A DNA stretch of 64,000 bases from Ruminococcus sp. (GCA_017462565.1 JAFTQW010000040.1:1-64000), one strand, 5' to 3'; positions 17,986 to 27,016 are shown, numbered from the stretch's first letter. Notes: a model not told the origin generated them from the letters alone. Translations and numbers: made by a program.

Positions 17986-20143
17986 TCTGTCCGCCTCCTA
18001 TACTCTTTTCAATTTCAGCTTCTGAAAGCTGAGATCTGGCTATCTGCTGGTATGTTTCACAATTCTTTATAAGCTCTGCATGAGTGCCTTTTCCAACGAT
18101 TTGTCCCTCGTTAAGAACAAGAATCTGATCGGCATTCATAATTGTGCTTATACGCTGGGCAACTATAATAACTGTCGAATTCTTTACATAATCGCTGAGC
18201 GCTTTTCTCAGAGCTGCGTCGGTTTTCATGTCAAGAGCTGAGAAACTATCGTCGAAAATGTAGATATTCGGCTTTTTCACAATTGCTCTTGCAATGGCGA
18301 GACGCTGCTTTTGTCCTCCTGAAACATTAGTGCCTCCCTGTGAGATAGTACGTTCAAATCCTCTGCTGTCGGAATCGATGAATTCCGAAGCCTGAGCGAT
18401 TTCAGCTGCAATACGAAGAGCTTCATCGTCTGCATCAGGATCGCCGAATTTCAGATTAGATTCTATCGTACCCGAGAAAAGAACTCCCTTTTGCGGAACA
18501 AAACCGATTTTCTTTCGCAGATCATCCTTTGTAATATTTCTTATGTCGATTCCGTCGATAGTAATGCTGCCTTCGGTAACATCATAAAAACGTGGGATAA
18601 GGTTTACAAGCGTTGATTTACCGCAGCCTGTACTTCCGATAATAGCTGTCGTTTTTCCGGTTTCGGCGGTGAAATTAAGATTTTCAAGAGCATTGCTGTC
18701 AGCGTTGGGGTATCTGAATGAAACGTTGTTAAAGCTGAGAACTCCTTTGACTGCACTGAAATCTTCCGGTTTTTCGGGATCAAGAATTGTTGTGTCAGTT
18801 TTAAGCACCTCATCAATTCTGTCGGCAGCAACTCCGGCTCTCGGCAGCATTACCGACATCATTGTAAGCATGAGGAACGACATAACGATCTGCATTGAAT
18901 ATGTAATAAAAGCCGTCATTGCGCCGACCTGCAATGTTCCGCTGTCGATTCTGTGTGCGGAAACCCAGACTATCATAAGCGTAACTCCGTACATGACAAG
19001 CATCATTCCGGGCATCATAAACGTCATTACACGATTGGTGAAGAGCTGAGTTTTCATAAGATTTTTATTTGCTGTATCGAATCTTTCTTCTTCAACCTTT
19101 TCACGTCCGAAAGCTCTGATAACAGGCAGACCGGTGAGGATTTCTCTTGAAACGAGATTGAGTTTATCCACCAGCTTCTGCATTGCTTTGAATTTCGGCA
19201 TTGCAAGAGCCATAAGAACCATTACAAGAGCAAGTATTATCAGAACAGCACAAATAATTATCCAGCCCATATTTGCTCCGGAATGTATAACCTTTATAAC
19301 TCCTCCGATTCCCAGAATAGGAGCATACATAAGCATTCTCAGGAGAACCGCAGTAACCATTTGTATCTGCTGTACATCATTGGTGCTTCTTGTTATAAGC
19401 GAAGCGGTTGAGAAGTGATCCATTTCGGTGTTTGAGTAATGAATGACCTTGGTGAAAATCTTTTTTCTTAGGTCACGTCCGACTCCTGCGCCGGTTTTGG
19501 CCGCAAGATATCCTGCACCGATCGACGCTGTTAACATAAGAAGCGCCATGCCGAACATCTTGAATCCCTGAGTCCAGAGATATTTTTTCTGAATTGAATC
19601 AATATCGATTCCTGCCTTTTCCGAACATGATATCGCATAGGCTATTCCCATTGATTTCATGGTGCTGCTGCCCATTTTTTCGGCGGTCGACTCCATTTGT
19701 TCACGGATGCCGCTGAGTTTGTCTGCATCAACAGGCTTACTGAAATCGGCTTCATTTGTATGGGATGGATGCTCACTGCTTTCACTGCTTATTGTTACAG
19801 TCTGATATGTAAGGATAAGCGGTATCATGAACTCTTCATCGAGTTCGTCAAGCTTTTTTTCGGAAAAAGATTTTCTCTCATAGATGCCGTCATTTAAATT
19901 GTAGCAGTTTTCCCAGCTTGCTTTTTCATCATCATTCATGAAAAGCTGTGAGAATGCCATGTCCTCGGCGGTGAGTTTTTCCGGAACAACGTGCTGGATT
20001 CCGTGGTTCTGAATTCCCACGTCTATCATATCGGAGGTATACTGCGGAAGAGCAAGGTCGCAGTAAGCCTGAACAATGAGCAGAACGAGAGTCATTATAA
20101 CCATATACCAGTACGGTTTCATGTTGGCGAAAATACGCTTCAT
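17978..20143 (-). CDS. ABC exporter subunit with degenerate ATP site and large outer loop
   Basis: 721 residues. Membrane segment 1 (about 13-33) is followed by an unusually long hydrophilic stretch (about 45-190) before segment 2, probably a domain outside the cell. The ATPase has Walker A GSTGCGKS (503-510) and a canonical signature VSGGQ (607-611). The catalytic Glu of Walker B is replaced by D632 (IFDDSFSALD), and the switch His by Q663 (IVAQRIST). This is the expected non-hydrolytic half of an asymmetric exporter; its site pairs with the odd VSQGQ motif of the partner. Ribosome site AGGAGG before ATG 20143. Confidence 0.93.
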   Translation of the reverse strand: MKRIFANMKPYWYMVIMTLVLLIVQAYCDLALPQYTSDMIDVGIQNHGIQHVVPEKLTAEDMAFSQLFMNDDEKASWENCYNLNDGIYERKSFSEKKLDELDEEFMIPLILTYQTVTISSESSEHPSHTNEADFSKPVDADKLSGIREQMESTAEKMGSSTMKSMGIAYAISCSEKAGIDIDSIQKKYLWTQGFKMFGMALLMLTASIGAGYLAAKTGAGVGRDLRKKIFTKVIHYSNTEMDHFSTASLITRSTNDVQQIQMVTAVLLRMLMYAPILGIGGVIKVIHSGANMGWIIICAVLIILALVMVLMALAMPKFKAMQKLVDKLNLVSREILTGLPVIRAFGREKVEEERFDTANKNLMKTQLFTNRVMTFMMPGMMLVMYGVTLMIVWVSAHRIDSGTLQVGAMTAFITYSMQIVMSFLMLTMMSVMLPRAGVAADRIDEVLKTDTTILDPEKPEDFSAVKGVLSFNNVSFRYPNADSNALENLNFTAETGKTTAIIGSTGCGKSTLVNLIPRFYDVTEGSITIDGIDIRNITKDDLRKKIGFVPQKGVLFSGTIESNLKFGDPDADDEALRIAAEIAQASEFIDSDSRGFERTISQGGTNVSGGQKQRLAIARAIVKKPNIYIFDDSFSALDMKTDAALRKALSDYVKNSTVIIVAQRISTIMNADQILVLNEGQIVGKGTHAELIKNCETYQQIARSQLSEAEIEKSIGGGQNE

Positions 20144-20221
20144 TAAATTCCTCCTTTTCAGCAGTTATCACAAAATTATCACATTGAATTTGTAACAATT
20201 GCCTTAAATGTAATAGAACTT

Positions 20222-20250
20222 ATTATACATTATAATGTTGTAATTGTCAA
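20222..20250 (-). promoter_or_regulatory. Promoter of the ABC exporter operon
   Basis: On the minus strand a perfect TTGACA and TATAAT with a 17-base spacer, about 80 bases before the first start codon. Confidence 0.85.
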
Positions 20251-20384
20251 GTATTAAAATTTCAGAGACACGGAAATCAAATAGAGTATTTAAGACAAAA
20301 CGCCATACGATGATGAAAAAAATTGGACGAGGAACAGATACGCCTTTAATTATTGGCACAGGCTGTTTCAGGCATAACAATATA

Positions 20385-20546
20385 AGAACCTGTCCACATA
20401 GAAGATTCCGCACGTCTTTTCGGAAAATTTTGCCGATTGCCGTGTTGAAAAAGCTCACCATACGATAGTATGCTTTCACTTTTTCGCCTTGCCCTCGACA
20501 AAATTTTCCCGAAAATCCGCACATAATTTCTATGTGGACAGGTTCT
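20385..20546. repeat. Palindromic element b
   Basis: 162 bases. The ends AGAACCTGTCCACATAGAA and its exact reverse complement form a 19-bp outer stem. The centre holds CACCATACGATAGTATGC (20456-20473), shared with elements d and e. It lies between the ABC exporter promoter and a transposase remnant. Confidence 0.8.
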
Positions 20547-20571
20547 AAGCTGTTTGCAAATATCTAATCTT

Positions 20572-20769
20572 TTATGCAAACAGCCGAATTGCGGAAAGTC
20601 GATACTTGAAATAGCCGATCATCATATTTACATTGACTCTGTACTGATATTTACAGTCTGCTTTGATAGATGTCAGCTTTCTGTTTGCTGCTGCAGACAC
20701 AGCCGCTATACAGTTTAATAAAAACATCACGGCATAGTATTCCTGTAAAACAGCAATCGTAAGAACTTG
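20572..20769 (-). pseudogene. C-terminal remnant of a transposase
   Basis: On the minus strand an open stretch of about 65 codons ends at TAA (20572-20574). It reads ILEQVLTIAVLQEYYAVM, then RVNVNMMIGYFKYRLSAI and RLFA. This pattern (hydrophobic helix, basic turn, RVNVN, final RLF) resembles the end of IS4-type transposases. There is no start codon, and the frame overlaps the 3' end of the GT-C gene in another frame. GCTGTTTGCA and TGCAAACAGC at 20548-20583 form an inverted repeat at its end. Confidence 0.5.
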
Positions 20770-20771
20770 CT

Positions 20772-22376
20772 CTAATATATTTTCTTTTCTATTTGTTCAG
20801 CCAGATCCTTTCTCGCATAAATTACAATATTTACAATTATCTGATCATTTTTAAAAGCTCTGCGGCTCTGACCAAGATAAACCATTTCATACTTTGATTC
20901 TATTCCAAGCGCTTGTCTTTCCGAAGTTATAATATTAGATGTTGAAAGTATCAGATCCGGCTCTCCGTAACCTTTCCACTCGGCAATATCATCAAAAGAC
21001 TCTTTATCGTCTGCCATGCGGTGGGTGAGGTAAGTTTTTCCCTGATCGGTATTAAAAAAGACACTTTTGTCAAAATAAAAATTAGTTGTTATAACGCCCA
21101 TAGTCATTATATTTGTATTATCATCGCTCCATGCAGCAAGAATATTTTTATCTGAAAGATCATTTGAATCTATCCATTCAGCAACACTTTTTCCCTGATC
21201 GTAAGGATATTTTATATCGCATATATAGCTTGAAATACTCCAATAAACATTCACTCCGACAGTAAATCCTGTAATTATGTACAAAAAGCTATTGCAAAAC
21301 TTTTCCGAAACATTTTTCTTAATTAATATACTGCTTAATTCATTAAATTTTATCTGTTCTTTAGAAAACGCTATCCACAAAATAAAAATAAAATACATAT
21401 AAAAAAGCCCGTAATGATGCGGATATACGTATAATGCCATAATTATTGAAATAAATAAATATGGAATAAGCATTTCTTTTATAATTTTTCTTCTTTTGCA
21501 TATTATAATCAGGAAACACCATATTGCTGCGGAAACAATAAATGCAGTAATGAAATCTGAAATTGAAATAATATTTTCCTGCAAACAATGATTATTTCTT
21601 GAAAACGCCGTTACAAGCGCTTCTGAAGGAATAAATATCCAGCATAACAAAAATGAAAAAATATATCCATAATTATCTTCTCCATTCACGGCATATGCGT
21701 CACCAGCCGGAATTATCTCAATAATAAGCAAAACTGCACATATAAGCAGAAATCCATACGATGCAAGAAGCGTTTTATTAAAATTAATAATGGTTTTTTT
21801 TAAACTTTTTTGCTCCGACATAAATTTTCCCAATATATCCGCAGCCGCAACTCCTCCGGCAAAGGCTATTCCATAAGAATGGCACAAACACATAAAAAGA
21901 AGGGAGAGTGTAAATCTTACCGGCTTTTGATCACGTTCATTATAAAATGATGCGCAAAGCAAAACTGCAAGCATAAACATTGCATACGGCCTTGAAATAA
22001 CTGAATACTGATAAAGAACAAAATAGCTCAGCGGGAGAATCGCTTTTGCCGTATTGCCGAATGGCGAGCGGAATTCAAGCATTATTATCGCTGCTTCAAA
22101 AAAGATAAACTGTACAGCTTTAAGAGTAAAGTCAGACGACAATCCCAGCTGAACCGCAGCTCTGATAATAAGATGCCAGAAAGGCGGATGTCCCTCGTAA
22201 TGTGGAATTACAAATAATATATCATGCAAGGAAGCGTCCCGTGCAATTAAATAAGCCTGAGTTTCATCAAACCACGGTTCATGATAATACATTCCGATAA
22301 GCACAAGGATCGTCGACGCTGCCCAGACAATAATACCAGTTAAATTACATCTGAACCATTTTATTTTTGAATTCAT
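20772..22376 (-). CDS. Polytopic GT-C type glycosyltransferase-like membrane protein
   Basis: 534 residues with about ten membrane helices. An Asp/Glu pair follows the first helix in PWFDETQAYLIARD, the usual site of the catalytic acid in ArnT/PMT-like (GT39/GT83) enzymes that use polyprenyl-phosphate sugars. HPPFWHLIIR in the first outer loop also fits. The last 130 residues are hydrophilic and outside the membrane. The ribosome site is weak. It stands alone; the neighbouring uppP, which recycles undecaprenyl phosphate, is divergent. Acceptor and sugar are unknown. Confidence 0.75.
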   Translation of the reverse strand: MNSKIKWFRCNLTGIIVWAASTILVLIGMYYHEPWFDETQAYLIARDASLHDILFVIPHYEGHPPFWHLIIRAAVQLGLSSDFTLKAVQFIFFEAAIIMLEFRSPFGNTAKAILPLSYFVLYQYSVISRPYAMFMLAVLLCASFYNERDQKPVRFTLSLLFMCLCHSYGIAFAGGVAAADILGKFMSEQKSLKKTIINFNKTLLASYGFLLICAVLLIIEIIPAGDAYAVNGEDNYGYIFSFLLCWIFIPSEALVTAFSRNNHCLQENIISISDFITAFIVSAAIWCFLIIICKRRKIIKEMLIPYLFISIIMALYVYPHHYGLFYMYFIFILWIAFSKEQIKFNELSSILIKKNVSEKFCNSFLYIITGFTVGVNVYWSISSYICDIKYPYDQGKSVAEWIDSNDLSDKNILAAWSDDNTNIMTMGVITTNFYFDKSVFFNTDQGKTYLTHRMADDKESFDDIAEWKGYGEPDLILSTSNIITSERQALGIESKYEMVYLGQSRRAFKNDQIIVNIVIYARKDLAEQIEKKIY

Positions 22377-22510
22377 ATAAATAACCCCTTAATAAATTAT
22401 TCTCATAAAATAACAACTTGTTTTTATACAAATTATAACATATATAAAATAATTATTCAATAATAAATCTGAATTTTCAAAAATATTATCATACATATAT
22501 GCTCCTTAAT

Positions 22511-22539
22511 TTGACATAAACATTAATATATGTTATAAT
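22511..22539 (+). promoter_or_regulatory. Promoter of uppP
   Basis: Perfect TTGACA and TATAAT with a 17-base spacer, about 35 bases before the start codon. The flanking 130 bases are very AT-rich and hold no gene. Confidence 0.85.
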
Positions 22540-22573
22540 TATCATAATTCAAAGAAAGGAACACTAATAAACC

Positions 22574-23452
22574 ATGATAGAAATTTTAAAATCAATATTT
22601 CTCGGCATAGTCGAAGGGATAACCGAATGGCTTCCTATAAGCAGCACGGGACATCTTCTTCTTGTAAACGAATTTTTAAACCTCAATGTAAGCGACGATC
22701 CTGAAAGAAATCAGGCTTTTCTTGATATGTTCGACGTTGTTATCCAGCTTGGCGCGATTTTCGCCGTCGTCGTTATTTTCTGGAAAAAACTGTTTCCTTT
22801 CGGAAAGAAAAATAATCAGCATCCCCTGACGGACAATGGTTTCGGAGCTTATGTTAAAACCGATATTTTCCGGATGTGGTTCAAGGTAATTGCCGCCTGC
22901 ATCCCCGCTGCCGTCGTTGGAGCCTTATTCAACGACTGGATAAAAGAACATTTCTATAATCCTTTCGTTATCGCCGCAGCGCTTATTATATTTGGTATTG
23001 CATTTATCGTTATCGAAAACGGAAACAAAACAAGAACCTCTAAAATAAATAACATAGACGAACTTACATATAAAGCCGCTTTCATTATAGGTATTTTCCA
23101 GCTTATTGCTGCGCTTTTTCCCGGAACTTCACGTTCGGGCGCAACAATAGTCGGTGCGCTCCTTATCGGCGTCGCAAGACCTGTTGCTGCTGAATTCACG
23201 TTCTATCTTGCTATTCCGGTTATGTTCGGAGCAAGTCTGCTTGAACTCCTGAGTTTCGGAACGGATTTTACCGGCAATGAAATTGGCGTTCTCGCAGTCG
23301 GAATGATAGTATCATTCGTTGTATCTGTTGCAGTTATAAAATTCCTCATGGATTATATCAAGAAACATGATTTCAAAATATTCGGCTGGTACAGAATTAT
23401 TCTCGGCGCACTTGTTTTGCTTTATTTCGGAATTATTTCAAAGGCTGTTTAA
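22574..23452 (+). CDS. uppP: Undecaprenyl-diphosphate phosphatase (BacA type)
   Basis: A 292-residue integral membrane enzyme that dephosphorylates undecaprenyl diphosphate to recycle the lipid carrier for wall synthesis. Both active-site motifs are present: EGITEWLPISSTGH (residues 14-27) and PGTSRSGATI (near 185), with about eight membrane helices. The AAAGGA site lies 14 bases upstream. The DUF3877-like gene follows after 78 bases without a terminator, so the two may be co-transcribed. Confidence 0.96.
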   Translation: MIEILKSIFLGIVEGITEWLPISSTGHLLLVNEFLNLNVSDDPERNQAFLDMFDVVIQLGAIFAVVVIFWKKLFPFGKKNNQHPLTDNGFGAYVKTDIFRMWFKVIAACIPAAVVGALFNDWIKEHFYNPFVIAAALIIFGIAFIVIENGNKTRTSKINNIDELTYKAAFIIGIFQLIAALFPGTSRSGATIVGALLIGVARPVAAEFTFYLAIPVMFGASLLELLSFGTDFTGNEIGVLAVGMIVSFVVSVAVIKFLMDYIKKHDFKIFGWYRIILGALVLLYFGIISKAV

Positions 23453-23530
23453 AACAACATTGCGAATAATCCCCCTGCCCGTCTGTATCTGATATGAACA
23501 CAAAAATCAATAAAACCGGAGGCTTTTAAA

Positions 23531-24076
23531 ATGAACTTTGAACGTCTTAAAAAAAATCTTTGCGATAATATTTTTGAGGCTCAGATAAAACTCGGATATG
23601 AAGGGAGACCTATGAGTCTTAATTATACTCTTAATTCCCTCAATCACCTTATTGAAACGGCTCTTGATCAGGCTCAAATGAAAAAAGCTCTTGATGATTT
23701 TTCACGCTATGCTGAACCTGAACTCGGTTCAATTGAATTCAGAGCCATTAAAAATGGTTTCTGTGCCGTAATTCCGGTTAAAGGAACTCAGTTTGTTCAC
23801 AAGGATTACAGCGGCGGAGAATTTATTTCTGAATTCATTGAAGCAATCCGAAAGAAAAGCTCTCTCGATGAAATTCTTAATATTTTTCACAAATATTCCA
23901 AAAATATTGCAGTTACTGAAATAAAAAGCGAAGAATTTCAGTATCTTGTCTATTTTACCGATAATATTCCGGATGATTACAGGTATTGTCTTACGATTGA
24001 TGAGGAAATTGACGGAACTGAGCACATAACTTACCATCGTTTTATTAAAGAAGATTATGAAGATCTTGGATTTTGA
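23531..24076 (+). CDS. DUF3877-like protein, unknown function
   Basis: A 181-residue soluble protein beginning MNFERLKKNLCDNIFEAQ. Its start, the LNYTLNSLNHLIE segment and its length resemble the DUF3877 family of Firmicutes, known only as conserved hypothetical proteins. It contains FVHKDYSGGEFI and an acidic end. CGGAGG lies 8 bases before the ATG. A terminator about 100 bases downstream closes the uppP unit. Confidence 0.65.
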   Translation: MNFERLKKNLCDNIFEAQIKLGYEGRPMSLNYTLNSLNHLIETALDQAQMKKALDDFSRYAEPELGSIEFRAIKNGFCAVIPVKGTQFVHKDYSGGEFISEFIEAIRKKSSLDEILNIFHKYSKNIAVTEIKSEEFQYLVYFTDNIPDDYRYCLTIDEEIDGTEHITYHRFIKEDYEDLGF

Positions 24077-24176
24077 TAAATTTTCAAATCTCAGAATCTG
24101 TCTTCACAAGATCTGTGCGGATGTGACTGAATATGCAGACGTACCGGATTCAAGCGCAATTATAACAGTTATTTTC

Positions 24177-24202
24177 AAGTCCCTTTTCAGGGACTTTTTT
24201 TA
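24177..24202 (+). terminator. Rho-independent terminator
   Basis: AAGTCCC and GGGACTT with a 6-base loop, then a run of T. It lies at the convergent end of the DUF3877-like gene and the Nudix gene. Confidence 0.85.
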
Positions 24203-24919
24203 TTTGTTAACGCTATCGGCGCAGTTTCCGATCCATCTGTAAAGCCTTGACGGTCGGTGTCCTGCGTTTTGAGTAAATTCCTCAGTTTGTATTATCTTGC
24301 CGGATATCGTGCGGCGAAATGCGGCAGGCAAAAGCTTTTTTTGAAGAATGGTTTCATAGATTTCCTGCAATTGACTTATTGTAAACTTTTCAGGCATCAT
24401 ATAAAACACTATGTCCGTGTAATTGATTTTTCCACGCAGACGTTTTAATGCCTCCATAATAATAACGGCATGATCGAATGCAAGATCGGTATTTTTTATA
24501 ATATCAGCATCAACCCATTCTGCGTCCTTTATCTGCGTTTTTTCGGTGTCGACAAGCGCAATATACGCACAGCTTATAACACGCATTCGGGGATCACGGT
24601 TTATATCTCCAAAGGTATACAGCTGTTCACAATATATCTCATTCAGCTCCGTCTTTGTTTTTAACACACGTTTTGCAGTTTCGTCAATCGTTTCTTCAGG
24701 AAGTACAAATCCTCCCGGGAGGGCGAGCTTATCCTTAAACGGATACTCCTTTCGCTTGACCAGCATGATGTTCAGACTTTGTTTGCCAAGCCTGCGATAG
24801 CTTTTTGGAGTGCTTTTTGATATGCCAAAGACCACTATGTCTACTGCCACCGCAATTGACGGATAATCCGAAGGATCATATTTGTCCAGAAATTCCTGTT
24901 CATCTGTATCAAATTTCAT
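24200..24919 (-). CDS. NrtR-type Nudix-fold transcriptional regulator
   Basis: A 239-residue protein with a Nudix fold (about 15-145) and a C-terminal winged helix (about 160-230: FTISQLQEIYETIL, then AAFRRTISGK), the layout of NrtR regulators. The Nudix box reads GGFVLPEETIDETAKRVLKT. The catalytic RExxEE part is replaced by RVLKTKT, so hydrolysis is unlikely and ligand sensing likely. It is the last gene of the operon, with its start overlapping the stop of the synthetase-like gene (TAATG). It probably controls the operon through the palindromes at 26889-26920. The effector is unknown; NAD-related nucleotides are typical for the family. Confidence 0.8.
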   Translation of the reverse strand: MKFDTDEQEFLDKYDPSDYPSIAVAVDIVVFGISKSTPKSYRRLGKQSLNIMLVKRKEYPFKDKLALPGGFVLPEETIDETAKRVLKTKTELNEIYCEQLYTFGDINRDPRMRVISCAYIALVDTEKTQIKDAEWVDADIIKNTDLAFDHAVIIMEALKRLRGKINYTDIVFYMMPEKFTISQLQEIYETILQKKLLPAAFRRTISGKIIQTEEFTQNAGHRPSRLYRWIGNCADSVNK

Positions 24920-25830
24920 TAGTTAACACCTCTTCTGTAATAATCGGGGAATGCCGTTACCTGACGTATATTTTCCGAATGTGACAGCGCCATGACCATA
25001 CGTTCAAGTCCGATAGCAAATCCGCCGTTATGATTTATATTACCTGCATTCAATATTTCGAGATAATTTATATATCGTTTTTCATCAACATTAAAAAGCC
25101 TCATCATCTCCGTTTGAGTATTACAGTCATTGATGCGCATATCGCCTCCGCCGATTTCGATACCGTTCATAACAATGTCGAATGATTCTGTTGTAAGCTC
25201 TGTCAGGTTTTCTACAGCATGGATAGAATCAAAATCAGATGGCATGGCAAAAATATGATGACACGGTATTTTTCCGTCATTGGTTAAAGGCATATTTTTT
25301 ATAATTACCAAGGATATCTCGTCTTCGCTTTCACGCAAATCGGGACGCATTTCTTGCCCGTACCGGGAACGGCACATAATTCCCTGCATACGGCTTATTT
25401 TCAATGTTTTATGCAATATCATGCAAATCTTAGAGATTAATGATTCAGCTAATTTAATAAGGTCGTCAAGATTGGTATTTTTCAGCTCGATATCAAGCTG
25501 AATAAACTCGCTCAACCTTGTATGCAGATTATTTTCATTGGATATCGACCGAAAGCAATGTGCAAACTGAAAATATTTTTCATACCCCGCTTTGCTGAGC
25601 AGCATTTTAAATATCTGCGGAGAATCCGCCAGCATTGCCTTGCTGCCATCCAACAATACATCGAACGTGGAATTATAACGCTCCCCTGTTCTTGGCATTA
25701 AAATCGGCGTATCAATTTCATTAAACCCTTTGCTAAAAAGAAGATTTCTTGCAGATTGTCTGACCTCTGTCATAATTGTCAGATTTTGCTTAACTTTGCT
25801 GTTAGTAAGATGCTCCATTAAATCGTTCAT
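24919..25830 (-). CDS. Free-standing Asp/Asn-type class II aminoacyl-tRNA synthetase core
   Basis: 303 residues that align only to the catalytic domain of AspRS/AsnRS. Motif 1-like: GFNEIDTPILMP. Motif 2-like: FAHCFRSISNENN...RLSEFIQLDIEL. Then IEIGGGDMRIND and motif 3 HNGGFAIGLERMVMALS, ending with ENIRQVTAFP. The N-terminal OB-fold that reads the anticodon is absent, so it should not charge tRNA normally. Known relatives of this design make small molecules or modify proteins, such as archaeal AsnRS-like asparagine synthetase and EpmA. It is the middle gene of an operon with a radical SAM enzyme 10 bases upstream. The real substrate is unknown. Confidence 0.85.
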   Translation of the reverse strand: MNDLMEHLTNSKVKQNLTIMTEVRQSARNLLFSKGFNEIDTPILMPRTGERYNSTFDVLLDGSKAMLADSPQIFKMLLSKAGYEKYFQFAHCFRSISNENNLHTRLSEFIQLDIELKNTNLDDLIKLAESLISKICMILHKTLKISRMQGIMCRSRYGQEMRPDLRESEDEISLVIIKNMPLTNDGKIPCHHIFAMPSDFDSIHAVENLTELTTESFDIVMNGIEIGGGDMRINDCNTQTEMMRLFNVDEKRYINYLEILNAGNINHNGGFAIGLERMVMALSHSENIRQVTAFPDYYRRGVN

Positions 25831-25840
25831 AATGTACCTC

Positions 25841-26857
25841 TCAAATATTTATTTCATTATTTGCCTTAAAAATTTGACCGGTGTTATCTATCCTGCGAAT
25901 TGTATTCAATGTGTTTATGTAAGGGTCAATAATATCATGCGCTTCTCTATCGCTTAAATTTGCCCCCAGAAGCGAACCGAGAGCTGGATTATTTGACGGA
26001 CACACGCTTATCCAGCCGCTTGCAGAATGTTTAAGGCTGTATATTCCTTCCTGACAATACTCGGTGCATTTATCGCACATTGAAGCTCTATGGGTACAGG
26101 AAAAGCTGTCTTTCATATTTATAAGAATATCGTTCCACTCATAATTATAGGAATCGCAGCCAATTCTCAATCTTCTGTTAAGCTTTCTTCCATCTGCTTC
26201 AATCTCTTTCCGAAGCTCAGAAAGATTCACGAACTGTTTTTCCCAGAATTCTTTGTTTCCCATGGAAAAATAAAGATCCAATATGCTTATATAAATATTA
26301 GTAGGATATTTTTTATTTAAGGCTGCTGCAAAATTTATGATTTTCGGCAGCTCAGAAGCATTTTGTTTCATGTACACAAAATTTAATCCAATAGTTTTCA
26401 CTCCCGCTTTGCAGCATTCCTCGATCGTATTCAAAGTATTTGCCGCAAGCTTGTTTCCCGCTATTTTGACCGCAAGCTCCTTGTCAAAGGCGTCTATTGA
26501 AATCTTCACCACATCAACGTATTTTTTTAAAACTTCTATGTAATCGGCTATCATTGTTGCGTTGGTTGTTATTTCAATTACATCAAAATAATCTCTGCAT
26601 CCTTTTGCAATTTGTGGAAAATTCGGATTTAATAACGGTTCGCCTCCTGTAAAAGAGACAGTTTTAAACCCGTGCTGAGCCAGTAATTTTAAATTGTGAA
26701 TATATTGCTCCGCAGTCAATAAGGGCACATTCATACAAGTAGGTGTATGATTCTCCATTCCGAGATCGGTTGCACAGTATTGACACGAAAAGTTACATAT
26801 ATTGCTGATAGACGCTCTTAAAAAAACGCTTTGTTTTTCCGGCACTAATTTTTTCAT
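25841..26857 (-). CDS. MoaA-like radical SAM enzyme
   Basis: 338 residues. The radical SAM cluster motif is C21-x3-C25-x2-C28 in NICNFSCQYCATD, followed by the SAM-binding TGGEPLLNP and strands EITTNAT and VKISIDAFD. Near the C-terminus, Cys residues in CTHRASMCDKCTEYC and WISVCPSNN could bind a second iron-sulfur cluster, as in MoaA or SPASM proteins. AGAGGGG precedes ATG 26857. It is the first gene of a three-gene operon and is followed after 10 bases by the synthetase-like gene. No small precursor peptide gene is visible nearby. The reaction is unknown. Confidence 0.85.
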   Translation of the reverse strand: MKKLVPEKQSVFLRASISNICNFSCQYCATDLGMENHTPTCMNVPLLTAEQYIHNLKLLAQHGFKTVSFTGGEPLLNPNFPQIAKGCRDYFDVIEITTNATMIADYIEVLKKYVDVVKISIDAFDKELAVKIAGNKLAANTLNTIEECCKAGVKTIGLNFVYMKQNASELPKIINFAAALNKKYPTNIYISILDLYFSMGNKEFWEKQFVNLSELRKEIEADGRKLNRRLRIGCDSYNYEWNDILINMKDSFSCTHRASMCDKCTEYCQEGIYSLKHSASGWISVCPSNNPALGSLLGANLSDREAHDIIDPYINTLNTIRRIDNTGQIFKANNEINI

Positions 26858-26888
26858 AGTAAATGCCCCTCTTTCATTGTTAGTTTAT

Positions 26889-26920
26889 ATCAAATTGATA
26901 TTATCAATTTGATAATATCA
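26889..26920. promoter_or_regulatory. Overlapping operator palindromes of the radical SAM operon
   Basis: The minus strand carries TTGATATTATCAA and TTGATAATATCAA in tandem, followed by another half site TTGATA. Equivalently, ATCAAATTGATA and TATCAATTTGAT pair around one base (26889-26913). They start directly after the -10 box, where a repressor would block transcription. The likely binder is the NrtR-type protein at the end of the operon (inference). Confidence 0.7.
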
Positions 26921-26949
26921 AGTGTATCATAATATTTATCATTTGTCAA
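26921..26949 (-). promoter_or_regulatory. Promoter of the radical SAM operon
   Basis: On the minus strand TTGACA and TACACT with a 17-base spacer. The -10 box touches the operator palindromes. Confidence 0.75.
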
Positions 26950-27016
26950 TACCTAAAGCAAAAAATAATATTTCTAAAGTAATTTACAGGAAATGAAACA
27001 ATTCAGAATTGATTAA

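Noticed and set aside
20204..20524. Minus-strand reading frame of 106 codons upstream of the ABC exporter
   Set aside because: It runs through the exporter promoter and palindromic element b and has no ribosome site.
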